Under the pieces are notes generated by a model. The model worked only from the letters and a program-made list of their open reading frames with translations, had not been told where the DNA came from and did not search any database. From NCBI GenBank assembly GCA_018806985.1, contig JADANN010000108.1, positions 62,001 to 126,000 of the forward strand: DNA of 64,000 bases. The letters run 5' to 3'. Position 1 is the first letter of the stretch; each line of letters opens with the position of its first letter. This document shows, one piece after another, positions 44,011 to 56,089 of the stretch. The translations under genes and the position numbers were made by a program. This DNA is from Angiostrongylus vasorum. Its lineage: Eukaryota; Nematoda; Chromadorea; Rhabditida; Metastrongylidae.

Positions 44011-44112
44011 AAAGAAAGAAAATGAAATTTTTCTGGGGCCCATTCTATCACTGAAGACGGGCCATGTAAATGAGTTAGTAGATTCTTTATTTGAGATCAT
44101 ATTGCCTAGTGA

Positions 44113-44212
44113 TTTCCTTTTCAATAGAACTTATAATACTGTGTACTCATTTAAATGACAATAAGCATCACTTATCAATAAGGAGTGAAATTGTTATTGG
44201 TACCGTCGCCGA
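44113..44212 (+). pseudogene. Decayed third copy of the C-terminal PAP2 exon
   Basis: After CTTTTCAATAG the sequence tracks the exon at 58,109-58,206: GACAATAAGCATCAC in place of GACAACAAGCACCAC, then the TTCTTCGCTTCATTTACA block and a donor GTAAGAAATAAG, equivalent to GTGAGAAATAAG in unit 2. In-frame stops and substitutions destroy the SR-x5-H motif. It shows that the intron after this exon is the older state. Confidence 0.75.
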
Positions 44213-44299
44213 GTATTCTTCGCTTCATTTACAGTAAGAAATAAGTTTTCACATTGTTGTAATTCACTTTCACTGCAGTTGTCTGACATCTAGTGAACT

Positions 44300-44960
44300 G
44301 CGCAAGGGCCCCTTGTGGGCAGTGGTTAGAGGAGCCCTAAAATACACACGAGCTCGATCCCACGCCCCGGGCTCACCAAGCCCTCCTTCCCACCGAGGTG
44401 AGCAAAATGGTACCTGACTTTTCTGCGAGGACAGCAGCACTAATTCGATACATCGGTAGGCTTCTACAATTCGTTATATAGGCTGGCTATGCACTCAGTC
44501 ACCTCGGACGATGCTTGATGAAGTCGAATGCGTGGCACATCCTTCAGGTGTCGATCAACGCCGATAGCTTTATCCTTTTTATCTGGCGCATTGTTGCGGC
44601 GAAAGTGTTGAACGGAACTGTTGGAGAACAGGTGTCATTTCGAAAACGTAAGAGAGAACACGTTTACTTCCACGGCCACGTACCCGGCTAAGTCCAACAT
44701 TTAACCTGAGCAAACCACTTCTGCGCTGGAAAAAACATGAATAAGTTGTACAACTCTGCCTGACTAGAGACGTTAAAGCGCTATTCGTTTAATACTGAGA
44801 CTATTTAACCCAGTAACGAACTAGAATCACTTGTTAGTATTTGATTATGGCGAAGTATAAACATGTCGACCTTGCCAGTTTAACGACTTGAACTTGTATT
44901 TGTAAATGGAGTATTGTGCCTTCGTGTTAATTTTATCCAGTTAATTTGTCCATATAACCC
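44300..44960 (+). repeat. SINE-A, complete, plus ~370-bp tail
   Basis: The most complete composite. The tRNA-like head GTGGGCAGTGGTTAGAGGAG lies near 44,317 and a B-box-like GAGCTCGATCCCAC near 44,350. The SINE-A body runs to the tail CTTTATCCTTTTTATCTGGC near 44,570, then the shared tail to 44,960. Confidence 0.75.
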
Positions 44961-45019
44961 AACACGACGTAGCGCAACAACCATTTTGTCCTGGCTGTTC
45001 TCCAACGTCTGCAGGTACT

Positions 45020-45100
45020 ATTACTGCATTACTATTGTTGACTATTATTGCCGTTATTATTATTGCTAATATTAATGCTACTGCCATTACTGTTACTCCC
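45020..45100 (-). repeat. Imperfect ATT trinucleotide tract
   Basis: Reverse-complement partner of 14,820-14,900. Confidence 0.8.
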
Positions 45101-45104
45101 TGAT

Positions 45105-45540
45105 ATTGCTACATCTCGAGCGGCATCCAGTTTCCGAGCTTTTTTCCGCTTCCCAACTTTCTTTAGATTCCTTGAAATAGTCGAGATACTTACGCTGAGT
45201 TTTTTAAACAGTTCGCTTGTACCTATTTACGGGAGGACATTGGGTTCATTGTCGTCAATACCAGAAGGACGTCCATCACCTCTCTTACAGTCAATGTCAG
45301 ATTCGTCACAAAGAAATTTCCAAAGCCAATATTGCACAGTGCGTTCGTTAACACTTCCTTGGCTGCATGTCCCTCTGCTTCAAGGATATTTAGACAGCAC
45401 TACGATCGGGTTTGCATTCGTCAAAACAGACTTGTCAAATTGCTGCTTTCATGGCTTAAATTGTAGCCTGTGAAATTTGTCAAAAATCCAATTTCTGTTC
45501 TAATTTGGCTGGAGAGAGAAAGTTTTCAAAACTAGTTTGC
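45105..45540 (-). mobile_element. Mariner-family transposase N-terminal fragment
   Basis: Inverted partner of 14,455-14,805. On the minus strand the DNA-binding half can be followed: a CGTTCGTTAACG-side WLWKF-like block, the SDIDCKRGDGRPSGIDD run near 45,290, and LSISTISRNLKKVGKRKK near 45,160. It has no catalytic domain and ends at the trinucleotide tract, as its partner does. Confidence 0.75.
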
Positions 45541-45559
45541 ACTGGTTTATAATAAAGCA

Positions 45560-45860
45560 CCATACGAGAAAATTATTGCTAAAACGTACACAAGAAAATT
45601 ACATCTGAATACCCACCTTTAGTTCCCGAACAATCTAATGATAGATAAGACTATCTCTTCCCCATGATGAAGTTTACCCTAGGATCGTCACTCCATGGCT
45701 ATAACAGTTTTACGACGACGTGGCTACTGTCAGAGTCAAACGTGAGGGCAGTGTAGCCGACATGGCTTCTGAAGAGCTCATTTTCTACCTTGTAATCTGT
45801 TTTAGCACACAGAACTTTCTTCTCAAGCTTTTCGTAGACAATCAATAACCTATTCGAAAC
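45560..45860. repeat. Inverted partner of 13,980-14,454
   Basis: CGAACAATCTAATGATAG and the GTGGCTACTGTCAGAGTC block match 14.2-14.3 kb in reverse complement. No gene is recognised in 45,560-46,040. Confidence 0.65.
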
Positions 45861-46039
45861 GGATGTAGTGGAGGACGTAGCCCATGGAATTCTGGACACC
45901 TAGTAATTTACAACGAAACTGTTTTTCGAACAACTTTATTGTTGACACAGTGAAACTGCTACTGGTTAAGAGAGTGTTCAGTATATGGACTGTTGCCCCT
46001 AGAAGAGGGAACAGAGACGTGGATGTGATCATGTTTCAT

Positions 46040-46530
46040 TGTTCCGATTATCTTCTTATTACAATGATAAAACAAGCCCACTAGTACGGAGAAGTATAAG
46101 CGCTGATGGGGAAATTTTTCCTTGCCTTTCACTTTGACGACGACATCGTTATCGCCTCGAAAAGTATCACTGAAGTTGAGACTGAGTTTAGTGAAGCAAG
46201 AAAAAAGGAATTGTATATGACCTGAAAAATTCTGGGGAAAACAAATGCAAGGTACAAGACGAGACATCCCAAATGAGTGCGCTATTGATTCACTGCTTTC
46301 CAAAAAGGCGACGAAGTCGTTTTAGAAGTGGAAGCGCTTTGTACCAAGCCATGCCCTGTGTCAGTTGCTTCTGTGGAATATCGTATGTCGACGGCAGGTT
46401 TCATATGACACGTATTTCGGTCACTAACGTCAATATCTAATAATTTTAAAACCTCTTATTCAAATGTCTTATTTCTTGGTTACGTTACCATTAATGGAAT
46501 GTTTTTTTCCCTGGCATATTCTTCATTGGA
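46040..46530 (+). mobile_element. RTE-B RT fragment
   Basis: Paralogue of 22,150-22,630: the TATCTTCTTATTACAATGAT and GACGACATCGTTATCGCCTC blocks. Here the palm reads as DDIVIASKSITEVETEFSEA in one frame, closer to a functional FADD..IAS box than the 22-kb copy. A stop follows within 25 codons. Confidence 0.65.
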
Positions 46531-46534
46531 CTAG

Positions 46535-49500
46535 ACCACATGTATCACCTGTATCACCTGTAGTCCTGTTGATCGTCGACGAGTGATTCGAGCGGGCCCC
46601 AGTGCATTTTCCACTTTTTCCCTGTCACGTGCAAGAATAGCCCAGTGGGTTTCGCTCGCTATAGGGACTCGTCGAGCATCATATCTTTGTTTCAGGCTTT
46701 TTCGTGAAGTACTCTGACTTTCGAGGCGATGGTCTTCCTGCAGTACGTTTGACATCCCGAGGAATCCAGTCACTAACGGCTCTTGTCCATCGGTTGTTAT
46801 TCATGCGCATTACGTGTTCGGGCCACCTTATCTTCGACTGTTTGGCGTACAGAACGTCACGTTTGATTTTTGATCGCAAACGCAGGTCGGAGCTTCGGAT
46901 CCCTTCCCTTACTTGTGTGAAACGGGATATTCCTAGCATCGTCCTTTTGACTGCGCGTTCGATAACGCGGAGTGACCTTTCATCCTGCTTACGCAGCGAC
47001 CAGATTTCTGACGCATACGTTAACGCAGGATGTACCGTTGAGTCGAAAAAAGTGGGCACAGAGTCGGGTTTTCTTTGTTCTTCTCACTGCATCATCGATG
47101 CTCTTGAAAGCTCTCTAAGCCGCTCGCTTCCTTCTGCTCAACTCTGGAGCTAAATTGTTCATAATGTTGATTTCCCGACCTAGATAGACGTGACTGGAGC
47201 ACTCAGAGAAATTCGTTCCCTTGAGCGTGAATGGGGCATACGAAACTAATCCGTTCCTCATGAACATCGTTTTCGTCAGACACGGTCGAAGAGCAGTCTA
47301 TCCACATGTTTTATCAAAGTCTTAAAGGCAAGCATTCGTTCGGCTTGGATAATATTTTATGTTATGATGGCGATGACATCAGCAAAGCAAAGATGGCGTA
47401 ATTGCCGACCATCGACTTTCGCCCCCCACTTTGTCCCATTTCAGAGTACGCATGACGTTCTCGAGAGTGGCGGTGAATAATTTTGGCGAGATGTCATCGC
47501 TTTGCCTAACCCCTCTTTTGACGCCGATATTAATATCGTTGTAGAATAGTGATATCTTGGCTGTGAAGTTTTTGTAAAGCTAATGAAGAATCTTTATATA
47601 ATGAGTACGGACTCAAGGACTCTCAAGAGGCATGGCTGCTTCTATCTCATTTGAGTCAAGGGCCTTCTTCAAAACGATGAAAGTGAGACAGAGCGGTCTT
47701 TTGTACTCTCGCGATACTTCAATGAGTCTCGTTATCGTGTGGATGTCGTCCATCGTACTAAATCCCTTTTCGAAACCCTGCTTGCTCACATGGCAGTCCT
47801 TTGTCCAGTGTTCTGTCAATCCTGCTAAGGATGACTCGAGTGAAAAGTTTGTACACGACAGACAGCAAGCAGATTGGGCGACAGTTGCCGATATCGTGTA
47901 GGTCGCCCTTCTTGAACAATAACACGGTCTTGCTGGTCTTCCTCTGAGTAGGGACCTCGCATTAAGACAGGTCACGTGTGGACAGCCGAGGCAGTGTGTT
48001 TACGAGGACTGGCGGAGTGCTGTTCAGGTGTTCTGGTCTTATCCTCTCCGAACCTGGTGCTGTTCGATTTTTCACCGACGAAATGGCATGTCGGATTTCG
48101 GAAAGTAGAACCGATGGTGCGACATATCCACCTTCCTTTATTTAATGTGGGGGGAAGGAGCACTTGGCTACTGAAGACTTCTGAGTAGTACCCATGAACG
48201 ATTTTCTCCCTTGCCTTTCTGGACTCTGTAACTGTTCCGTCTAAGCGTCAGAGGCAATCATCTTGGTATTGAAATTGGCGAAGCTTCGATGAGCTTTACG
48301 AATGCTTTTTCCCAGCCTCTGCATCTTCGACTATTACTGCTGCTCTTCGCTCTTTGAGATCCTCTTTTATCGCCTGTCTCGATTGTCTTGCTAGTACGGA
48401 CGTTAGTTCGCGGTTGCTTGCAGATCGTGCGATTCCACCCTGGCGCATCGGTTCGAGTCTTTCTGGAAACAGAAGTCTCTTGGTGACTTTCGAACTCTCA
48501 GCTTTCATAGCTTTAACGTGAAGATGTTGAATGAGCCGATGGTAATCTTAGTCATTGTTATCGACAACGGTGTCTTCCCAACAACCGAATAATGTGTTCA
48601 ATAAGCCCCAGTTTATGGTGGTTGTGGGACTTCCGCTTTTGAATATAGCGGCTTTTTCTTCTTTCCGCGAGAAATGGAATCCTGCACGAAGGAGGCGATG
48701 GTCTGATCCCGTGTAGAGTTTTGAGACAACAGCGAGATCGGTTAGGCAAAAACCTATTTACTATGACGTGATCAATTTCGTTATGGTACTCTCCACTGGT
48801 AGACTCCCACGTCCGGCGTTGAGGGTGGGGCTTCTGGAATTGTGAGCTACCATGGATGGTCTTGGTCGTAGTGATAAATTCAGAGAGCCGCTCAACTTGT
48901 TCGTTCCATTCTAATCCGTGGATCCCAAAGTGACCTTCTTCTCGGTCCAATCTTAGCGTTAAAATCTCCAATGATAACCTTAAAGAATGTTCAGAGAAAG
49001 TCTTCTCTGTAGAACCTCTCTACGTCCATATAGAACGCTTCGACTTCTTTTTTCGTCATAGTTTGATGTCGGCTCGTAAATGGCAAAGAATGTAAAAGCC
49101 GGTATTGATCCACATCTTTTTAATCGTAAATGTCCGTTTCGGGTTGTTGGTTGTTCGAATGAATCGATGTTCATGGACAAACTGGTGTTGACGAGAACGC
49201 CGACGCCGGCAACTCCTCTACTGTCGCACTTTCCGAGGAACAGTTGTTCTCCGGTGTCATAGACGGCGTTGAAAGGTTGGCGTCTTCTCGTCTCGGGCAG
49301 GCCGATGACGCTCGTTCCTCATCCTTCCAGCTTGCATGAGCAAGTCTTCTATCGAGGACTCGGATGCAAGTGTGCGTGCATTGTAGGTACAGATCGTCAC
49401 CTATGTACCTTGCAATCTTGGCAGCTTTGAATGGCAGTAAGATTTTTAGCAGGTTTTCCGTATTCGTCCTACCCAACGCTGCCGAACTGGGGGGCTCTAT

Positions 49501-49975
49501 CGAGGTCTGGGGGGATGACGCTCGTTTCTTTTGCTGGGTTTAGCTTTTTTTTGACACCCACGATTAGCTTGCTGCGCTCTGAACGTGGGGACTGGGTATA
49601 CTCACGGGTAGTTTGTCAGTCTCTCCCAGAGTAGACCTGGAGCATATTTGTCGGATACGACTCCTAACCGTATCCCGTATACTTTCCTGTCAGTTGATTG
49701 CAGACTTTGGCTGAATTGACTCGTAGAATACAATCCGCATAAGCGAGAAGGCACCCACACACGCGTGCGTGAATACGCCTCTAAATACAGAGAGTATGTG
49801 CCAAATCGGCGCAGCAGAAACAGGGAGTCCATCCCTGGATCCACCTGCGTTTCAGGGAAGCAAAGGTCGCTTTTGGTCCGCGGCTAACCCTCTGTCCGCC
49901 ACCTGAGGACGTGCCACGTAGCCTCGTGACCAACCGGCTATCGGCATCCCTCATATGAGGGAGATCCATGGTGGA
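46535..49975 (-). mobile_element. RTE-A copy 4, near full length, inactive
   Basis: 3' end at 46,535-46,565 (two TATCACCTG units, i.e. CAGGTGATA) and 5' end near 49,975 (CCATGGATCTCCCTCATATG). EN at 49,400-48,650: the [19 protein letters not shown] part is out of frame. The [13 protein letters not shown] and VEAFYMD-equivalent blocks follow, then [18 protein letters not shown] and [11 protein letters not shown] at 48,100-46,700: GFEKGFSTMDDIHTITRLIE VS block, the palm at 47,386-47,375 reading FADV so the second Asp is lost, and the C-terminal ALTYASEIWSLRKQDERSL and MRMNNNRWTRAVSDWIPRDV blocks, the longest intact stretch (47,059-46,679). Dead copy. Confidence 0.92.
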
Positions 49976-49989
49976 AGAAATCAAAGAGC

Positions 49990-51003
49990 TTAAATAGCCA
50001 ACGAAGTGTGCGCCAACGGTCGATCGATCGCGCGTGGGCAGATAGCTTCATTTTGTCTCACCAACACACGCCGTTTTGCTCGGATGGCAGGAATTCTCTT
50101 TTACACGAACAATTATTTCTATGGTTTTTATCAGTTAATGCTTCAGCCGTTTTGTTTTTCACAGACGAACACCACTGTTTGCGCTTTCCGACAAATAAAG
50201 GGAGAAGTGGTTCTGATTGCACCTCTTCTCAACATCTTAAGACGATTGTGTACTATCTATGGATCAAAGCCCTGTTACTAGGCCATTCCTGCGTTATTTA
50301 GTGGCTTTTTCTCTCTCAACAAAACCTTCCAAGCGATTTTTGGCCGTCTAATCGTTTAATTCAAGGATTTTCATGGAAACGCATACGGTTGAATGGACTC
50401 GTTCGGTCTTTTGTGTTGAACACAAGAAAGTCCATAAATGCTGTCATAAACGAAATATCGAGGGCGATAAGGGAATTCAGGATGAGAAAACTGTGCTGAA
50501 TAATGCAACCTTCTTCGTATCCGCATACTCTAACTTTTTTATAATCATTTGCTTCATTGGAAACGAAAACCTCAATTTTTCTCTTTTCTTCCAATTTTTT
50601 AAATTTTCAGCAGCGATTGGTGGTGTGGTGATCCCCACGACTCATCGGAACTTTTCATCGAGGATTCTTTTGCGACGATGCATCGATTCGCTACCCATAC
50701 AACGCAGATACAATTAATAACACGAATCTTTTTTCTTTACGCGATTTTCGTGATAATATTGACAGTGAGTTTCCGCTTTTCATTCAATCACTGCATTAAT
50801 AGAAACTGAATGTGCATTACTTTCTTATCCCAATGGTTTTCATTACACATTAATGGCTAAGCATCTCACCGCTTCAAGAAGTGTTCGTGGGTGTCAAATT
50901 ATGGTGAACGAGGTAAAATTCCTCGGCGCAGCTTCTCGAAGTTTTAATCCGGAAGTACAAGTAAGAGCAAAGCAGTGCCACAGCGAAGCCTGAGATATCC
51001 ATC
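49990..51003. repeat. Unit 2 of recent ~1-kb duplication (partner 23,030-24,009)
   Basis: See the partner. The differences that matter are two single-base insertions in the PAP2 exon. Confidence 0.9.
50611..50764 (+). pseudogene. PAP2 N-terminal exon, frameshifted (unit 2)
   Basis: 154 nt against 152 in unit 1. Extra bases in GATCCCCACG (near 50,633) and in the T run of AATCTTTTTTCTTT (near 50,730) put most of the exon, including RGFFCDD and YPY, out of frame. Splice sites are unchanged. Confidence 0.85.
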
Positions 51004-52190
51004 TAAGAGCAAATCTACGCAGCAATTAATGAAATTCAGAAGCCGTCCATCTAAGCTAATTCCTGCTTGTCAAAATAGAGAATCCCAGATGGAGTTTCTA
51101 CCGGTTCGCTGCCCTAGATTATGACATGCCATCGTATTGAACAAAAAAAACGAGGTGCTTTGATTTGAGAGGATCAAATCTGAACGTCTTAAGAATAAAT
51201 TACTAGCAGTGACCACGTATTGACTCTTCAACTTATGCAATACTAAGTATGATGGAAAGAGTTAATTGCTGGGAATCGGTGTCAGTCGTCCTTGATGCCA
51301 CTGATATCAGTCTTCCTGTCTTTGCACTATTCATTTTCTATAAGACATCGTTCATCCACATGTCAGCGGCACTGGGAGTCCATATCAAATAAGTGGAACT
51401 CATGAGAAGCAGAATTTCGGAAAGATTTAGCAGCGGTGGATCATATCAACGTTTTGAATCACCACATCAAACAATAAAAAGTGCAATGATTTCTCCTGGG
51501 CCAACACTCTCCGACCTTAATGAAGATGGCAAGGACGTCAACAATTCGCTCCTTCAGTCCAACAGATCATTGCGCATGAATGTGTGCTTCTCGTGTTTCG
51601 AAATCACAGAAACAGAAAAAATGTGAAGGTGAAAAGAAGGTGTCGTTCATTGCACCCTTTACAGAGTGGCACTTCAACCTAGTTTATCTTTTCCGTTCCT
51701 TCTCGTTAATAACTCCAGAGAACAGTAAACAATCAGCGACCTAACAGGTGGTTCGTCGATGAGTGTTTGCTTTCCGCTCGACTGCTACGTGGAACGTTTA
51801 GTCGCCACAGCTGGAGTGAAAAACCTGAGTAATCAAACCTTTCCGTGACTATAATGATGAACAATAGAAACGAAACGAGATCAGTATCTTACGCATTAAC
51901 TATGTAGATAATAACGTTATCAATAGACAAAAACAACATAAATGAGGAGTTGCATTGACGATAATGGACGGTGTTCTCCAATAGACTGATAAAAAATTGT
52001 GATGAACAAATGATAGATCCAATAAATGCAGGAAAAATTATAGCAGGACACCAGCCAGCGGGGTGCTGTGAGAATTGTTGTTGGTACGTCAGTGGTAATA
52101 ACTGTAAGGTTACTGGGATATGACCAGAACTCGCAAGCTCGGTCGGACCGGTCTTCGAAGTGCTATCCACAATACCAACTGTTGCCTTTG
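51004..52190 (+). other. Unit-2-specific insertion with a 78-codon open frame
   Basis: Sequence with no counterpart in unit 1 after the shared GAGATATCCATCT. The open frame 51,393-51,626 is Ser-rich (MRSRISERFSSGGSYQRFES, later SLLQSNRSLRMN) and looks less random than its surroundings, but no splice signals or family similarity support it. The insert could be an unrecognised mobile element. Confidence 0.3.
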
Positions 52191-52345
52191 CCCCACCTTT
52201 GTTTCAACCATATTTTTACTCTGTCGGTGCTATCAGGAATCACCCATCAACGGAAATGCATAATTCATTCATGATTTGGGTGGAGACGAATACAAGGGCA
52301 GCAGAAATCGACATTGAACCCATTTAAGCTGAAAGGCAGCAGTCG
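52190..52345 (+). repeat. SINE-B body fragment
   Basis: Blocks GGTGCTATCAGGAATCACCC and ATTGAACCCATTTAAGCTGA recur at 61,630-61,740 and 62,870-62,960. The tRNA-like head is missing. Confidence 0.6.
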
Positions 52346-52869
52346 AAAGCACAACATCGTAGATTTGTTTAGTGATCACTATATCGCACTCATGATTTGG
52401 ATGCAGACGAAGACCAGCTACAAAACTGAAATGGTTGGTCATCTTCGCATGCTAATGCAGATATGGACGGTACGCAACACCGTGACGACACAGATACAAC
52501 CATTAGGAACGATACATTGTCGCGACACTAATGTGGAAAATATACAACATTCGTGGCATATTGCTTAACTAACACAAGAAATGCAGCGATGACTTAAGAA
52601 AATAGGAAGTGCTGTCCACAAGGTAGAGTTTAGACTTTAAAAAATAGCGGCATGGTAGACAAAACTAGTTTCCATGACCTGAGTAGGTCGTGAAATTTAG
52701 CATGACAAACTGTACAAGCGACCAAATCTGCTGCAATCCGAAGCAATCTTGAGCAAACCTTACGCTCAAACCGTGAAGGGATGACATCATTGAGAGCACC
52801 GTGGATGTGAAGCATCACGGTATTCAAAGCCTGTTAATGCCCAAGTTTTCATTTCTAAACGATTAACAG

Positions 52870-52987
52870 GTGATTGCGACAGAGTGGTATTTTGACAATA
52901 CTTCCAACTCTGACAATGTCACGTGGCAGCTCAAAGTTGGAAAGATTACAGTACCTCCGTTCATCGTGACGTCGATGATGTATATAG
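52870..52987 (+). pseudogene. PAP2 second exon, open (unit 2 pseudogene)
   Basis: 118 nt, open: VIATEWYFDNTSNSDNVTWQ, then LKVGKITVPPFIVTSMMYIG. Splice sites match unit 1 (TTAACAG and GTACTC). It keeps its frame but belongs to a locus whose flanking exons are broken, so I treat it as part of a pseudogene. Confidence 0.8.
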
Positions 52988-53240
52988 GTACTCCCTTTAA
53001 ATTTCCAATGATCATAACCATGCAATCCTTCTTAAAAGAGCGTCTCGTAGTAACTGGAAAACTTATTAAAAACATATTCCAGACAACCAATTTTTATTGA
53101 GGAATGTCAATTTTCTAACGACATGATCCTTTAGATTTCTAACGACATTTCAAAATTCTTAACAGCTTCTACTTTTCGTTACCGCCTTAGATTGTCATAA
53201 TGACTTCTAGAAGAGAAATCCTTCGGGTCAATAATTACAG

Positions 53241-53367
53241 GATGCGCTCAAGTCGGTGCGGCATGCTTGTATGTCGTTATAAATCTCACGAAAAGCACTG
53301 TAGGACGTTTGCAACCTCAGTTTATTGATGTTTGAAGACCGAAAGATTTGGTCCGTCGTGAGAATGA
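53241..53367 (+). pseudogene. PAP2 motif-1 exon, broken (unit 2)
   Basis: 127 nt, same splice positions as 24,684-24,810. The catalytic motif reads KSTVGRLQP, the essential Arg replaced by Gln. A TGA follows in place of the Cys codon of FLDVCKP. The remains of the next exon are at 53,395-53,485. Confidence 0.85.
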
Positions 53368-53529
53368 GTAGGTTTTTTTCTGATTATTTGTTAACGATGA
53401 ACGACAAAGGGTAAAAAATGGCGGAACGGTGTTGAGCATTTGCAATGATACGTGCTATGCATTTGGATTCAGTAGACATGGTAGAGGTGATTAAATAACC
53501 ATTTGGCCTATAAAATTGGCCCGTGACTT

Positions 53530-55195
53530 GTGGAGCCTACCGATACCACGGAAACTCCCCCGTATGAGGCATCTCGAACCGGTTGGTCGTGAGGCTACGT
53601 GGTGCGTCCCCAGGTGGCGGACAGAGGGTTAATCGCGGACCAAAAAGCGACCTTTGCTTCCCTGAGACGCAGGTGGATCCAGTGGATAGACTCCTGTCTC
53701 TGCTGCGCCGAATTGGCACACACCTTCTGTTTTACGAGGCGTATTCATGCACGCGTATGTGGGTGCGTTCTCGCTTATGCGGATTGTATTCTACGAGTCA
53801 ATTCAGCCAAAGTCTGCAATCAACTGACAGGAAAGTATACAGGATACGGTTAGGAGTCGCATCCGACAAATATGCTCCAGGTCTACTCTGGGAGAGACTG
53901 ACAAACTACCCGTGAGTATAGCCAGTTCCTACGTTTAGAGGCGCAGCAAGCTATGCGTAGGTACCAAGAAAGCTAAATCCAGGAGAAGAAACGAGCGTCA
54001 TCCCCCAGACCCCACAATAGCTTCCGGTTCGGTACAGCTGGATAGGACGAGCACGGAAAGTCTGCTAAAATCTCACTGCCTTTGAAAGCTACCAAAAATG
54101 CAGGGTACTAAAGTGAAGAACTGTACCTTATGACGCGATCAGTCTGGCCATGACGAGACGACGCCACTCATTCAACGCCGTCTATGACACCGGAAAAGAA
54201 CTGTTGCTCGGAACATGCGACAGCAGAGAATAGGCAGCGACGGCGTTCTCGTCAACAGTAGTTTGTCCGTGAACACTGATTCATTCGAACAAGTAACAAC
54301 CCGCATCGAACGTTTACGATTAAAAAGATGTGGATCAGTACCGGCATTTACATTCTTCGTCGTTCCCAAGCCGACATCAAACTGTGACGAAGAAGAAGTC
54401 GAAGCGTTCTATATGGACATGGAGAACTTCTACAGAGAAGACCATACATTCTTCAAGGTCATCATTGGAGACTTCAACGCCAAGAATGGACCAAGAAGAA
54501 CGTCTGAAGAACATCAGATTGGGACCCAAGGATTAAAATGGAATGAGCAGGGTGAGCGGCTCTCTGAGTTTATCACGACGAGCAAGACCATCTGTGGTAA
54601 CTCACAATTCCAAAAGTTCCACCCTCAACGATGGACGTGGGGGTCTCCCAGTGGAGAGTACCGTCAAGAAATAGACGACATCGTAGTAAATTGAAGGTTT
54701 TTTCCTAACCGATGTCGCTGTTGTCCCGAAATTTCGCACGGAATCAGACCACCGCCTCCTTCGGGCAAGATTCCATTTCTCGCAGAAAGGAGAAAAAGCC
54801 GAAAAATTGAAAAAAAACAAAAACACACAAGTAGGGAAACGCACTCGAAGCGCAGACCTGCGTCAACGTTCAAATATCAAAGAAGCCGTTCTGTACGCCA
54901 GACAGTCGAATATAAAGTGGGCCGGACACGTAATGCGTATGGACGACAACCGATGGACAAGAGCCGTTAGCGATTGGATTCCCTCGGAATGTCAAACACA
55001 CTGCAGGAAGACCACCGACCCGATGGTAAGAGTTCTTCATGAAAAGCCTAGAAGAAAGATATAATGCTCAACGAGTCCTTAGAACGAAAAGAGCCCACTG
55101 GGCTACTGTTGCACGCAACAGGGAATAATGGAAAGATTTACTGGCGCCCGCTCTAGTCACTCGGCAATCAACGGGACTACAGGTGATACAGGTGA
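53530..55195 (+). mobile_element. RTE-A copy 5 with large internal deletion
   Basis: Full 5' and 3' ends but only 1.67 kb. The EN is fairly well kept at 54,215-54,780: [38 protein letters not shown], and the ESDHRLLRARF block read across a frame change. At an A-rich junction near 54,800-54,830 it jumps past the whole RT palm to RSADLRQRSNIKEAVLYARQ and HVMRMDDNRWTRAVSDWIP. It sits at the same site as copy 2 in unit 1, so the deletion came after the unit duplicated, or the two units exchanged different alleles. Confidence 0.9.
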
Positions 55196-55199
55196 TACC

Positions 55200-56050
55200 T
55201 ACCAATCATGTCGGAGCCCAGGGAAGTCTGACACCAACCAGAGCCGAATACAAAGTGATGAGTGGTTTTTTTCAACAAAGAGTACAAGATCGATCTAAAG
55301 TCAAATGCCTTGGATATACGGACTCGTGTAGGGCACTGGTTGCAGGTCGTCAGTGATAAACACGTGGTTGTCTGCTCAATCCCGCTACGGGTGCCTGCGA
55401 AGGTCCTATCCCCAAAGGGTTGGCGAATTGGTGCCATATTTGCCTGAATTAAAAACTGTACTGACAACATATCAGTGGGCTCGCAGATTTCACAGTATAA
55501 GACAGTTATGCATTCAATTACCAGTTCGATGGTTGAATGAAGTTGAATATTGACCATTTCTCCAAGAGAGTGTGCATCATTTTATGGGCACGCACATCGA
55601 AGCAGAGGAACGTACTAGCCTCAAACCTTTCGGAATACGATCTTTCGATATTTTCACTTGGGATTGGCAGCACAGTGTACTTGTTAACAAAAGCTGTGTG
55701 CAAATTTGTTTGAAATCGTTTAGGAATGCAATTTTTAAGGTTTCGTTCTCGCATGTAAACGCGGTTATTTGGATTTGCTTGCATAGAGAAGTATTACAGA
55801 TACATTACAAACTACGTGTGTACTGGAGATGCAGATTTAGTCTTGGATGGAAGAAGATCGTTCTTAAATGGACATTCAGCGGTTGCAATATATTCACCAA
55901 CATTTGTCGCAGTAAGCCTTGTCGTTTTTTTTTCCATAAGAAAGTTATTCATTACAGAAGTTGTGGCGGAGTGTTTAGGGGTGCGTGGCACTCGTTTTCG
56001 GTTCAATCCAGCACCTTTGACTTGCAAAGTCCTACATCCGTGACGGGTTG
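55200..56050. repeat. Unit 2 flank paralogous to 28,800-29,645
   Basis: Same ordered blocks as unit 1. The 160-codon plus frame at 55,572-56,054 is not kept in unit 1 and overlaps open frames in two other phases, so I do not call a gene. Confidence 0.8.
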
Positions 56051-56089
56051 GTAAAGTGTGAGCAGACGTGTCTGGGAGATTAAAACGCA

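Noticed and set aside
55572..56054. 160-codon plus-strand open frame
   Set aside because: The paralogous flank at 28.8-29.65 kb does not keep it, and overlapping frames of similar length exist on both strands.
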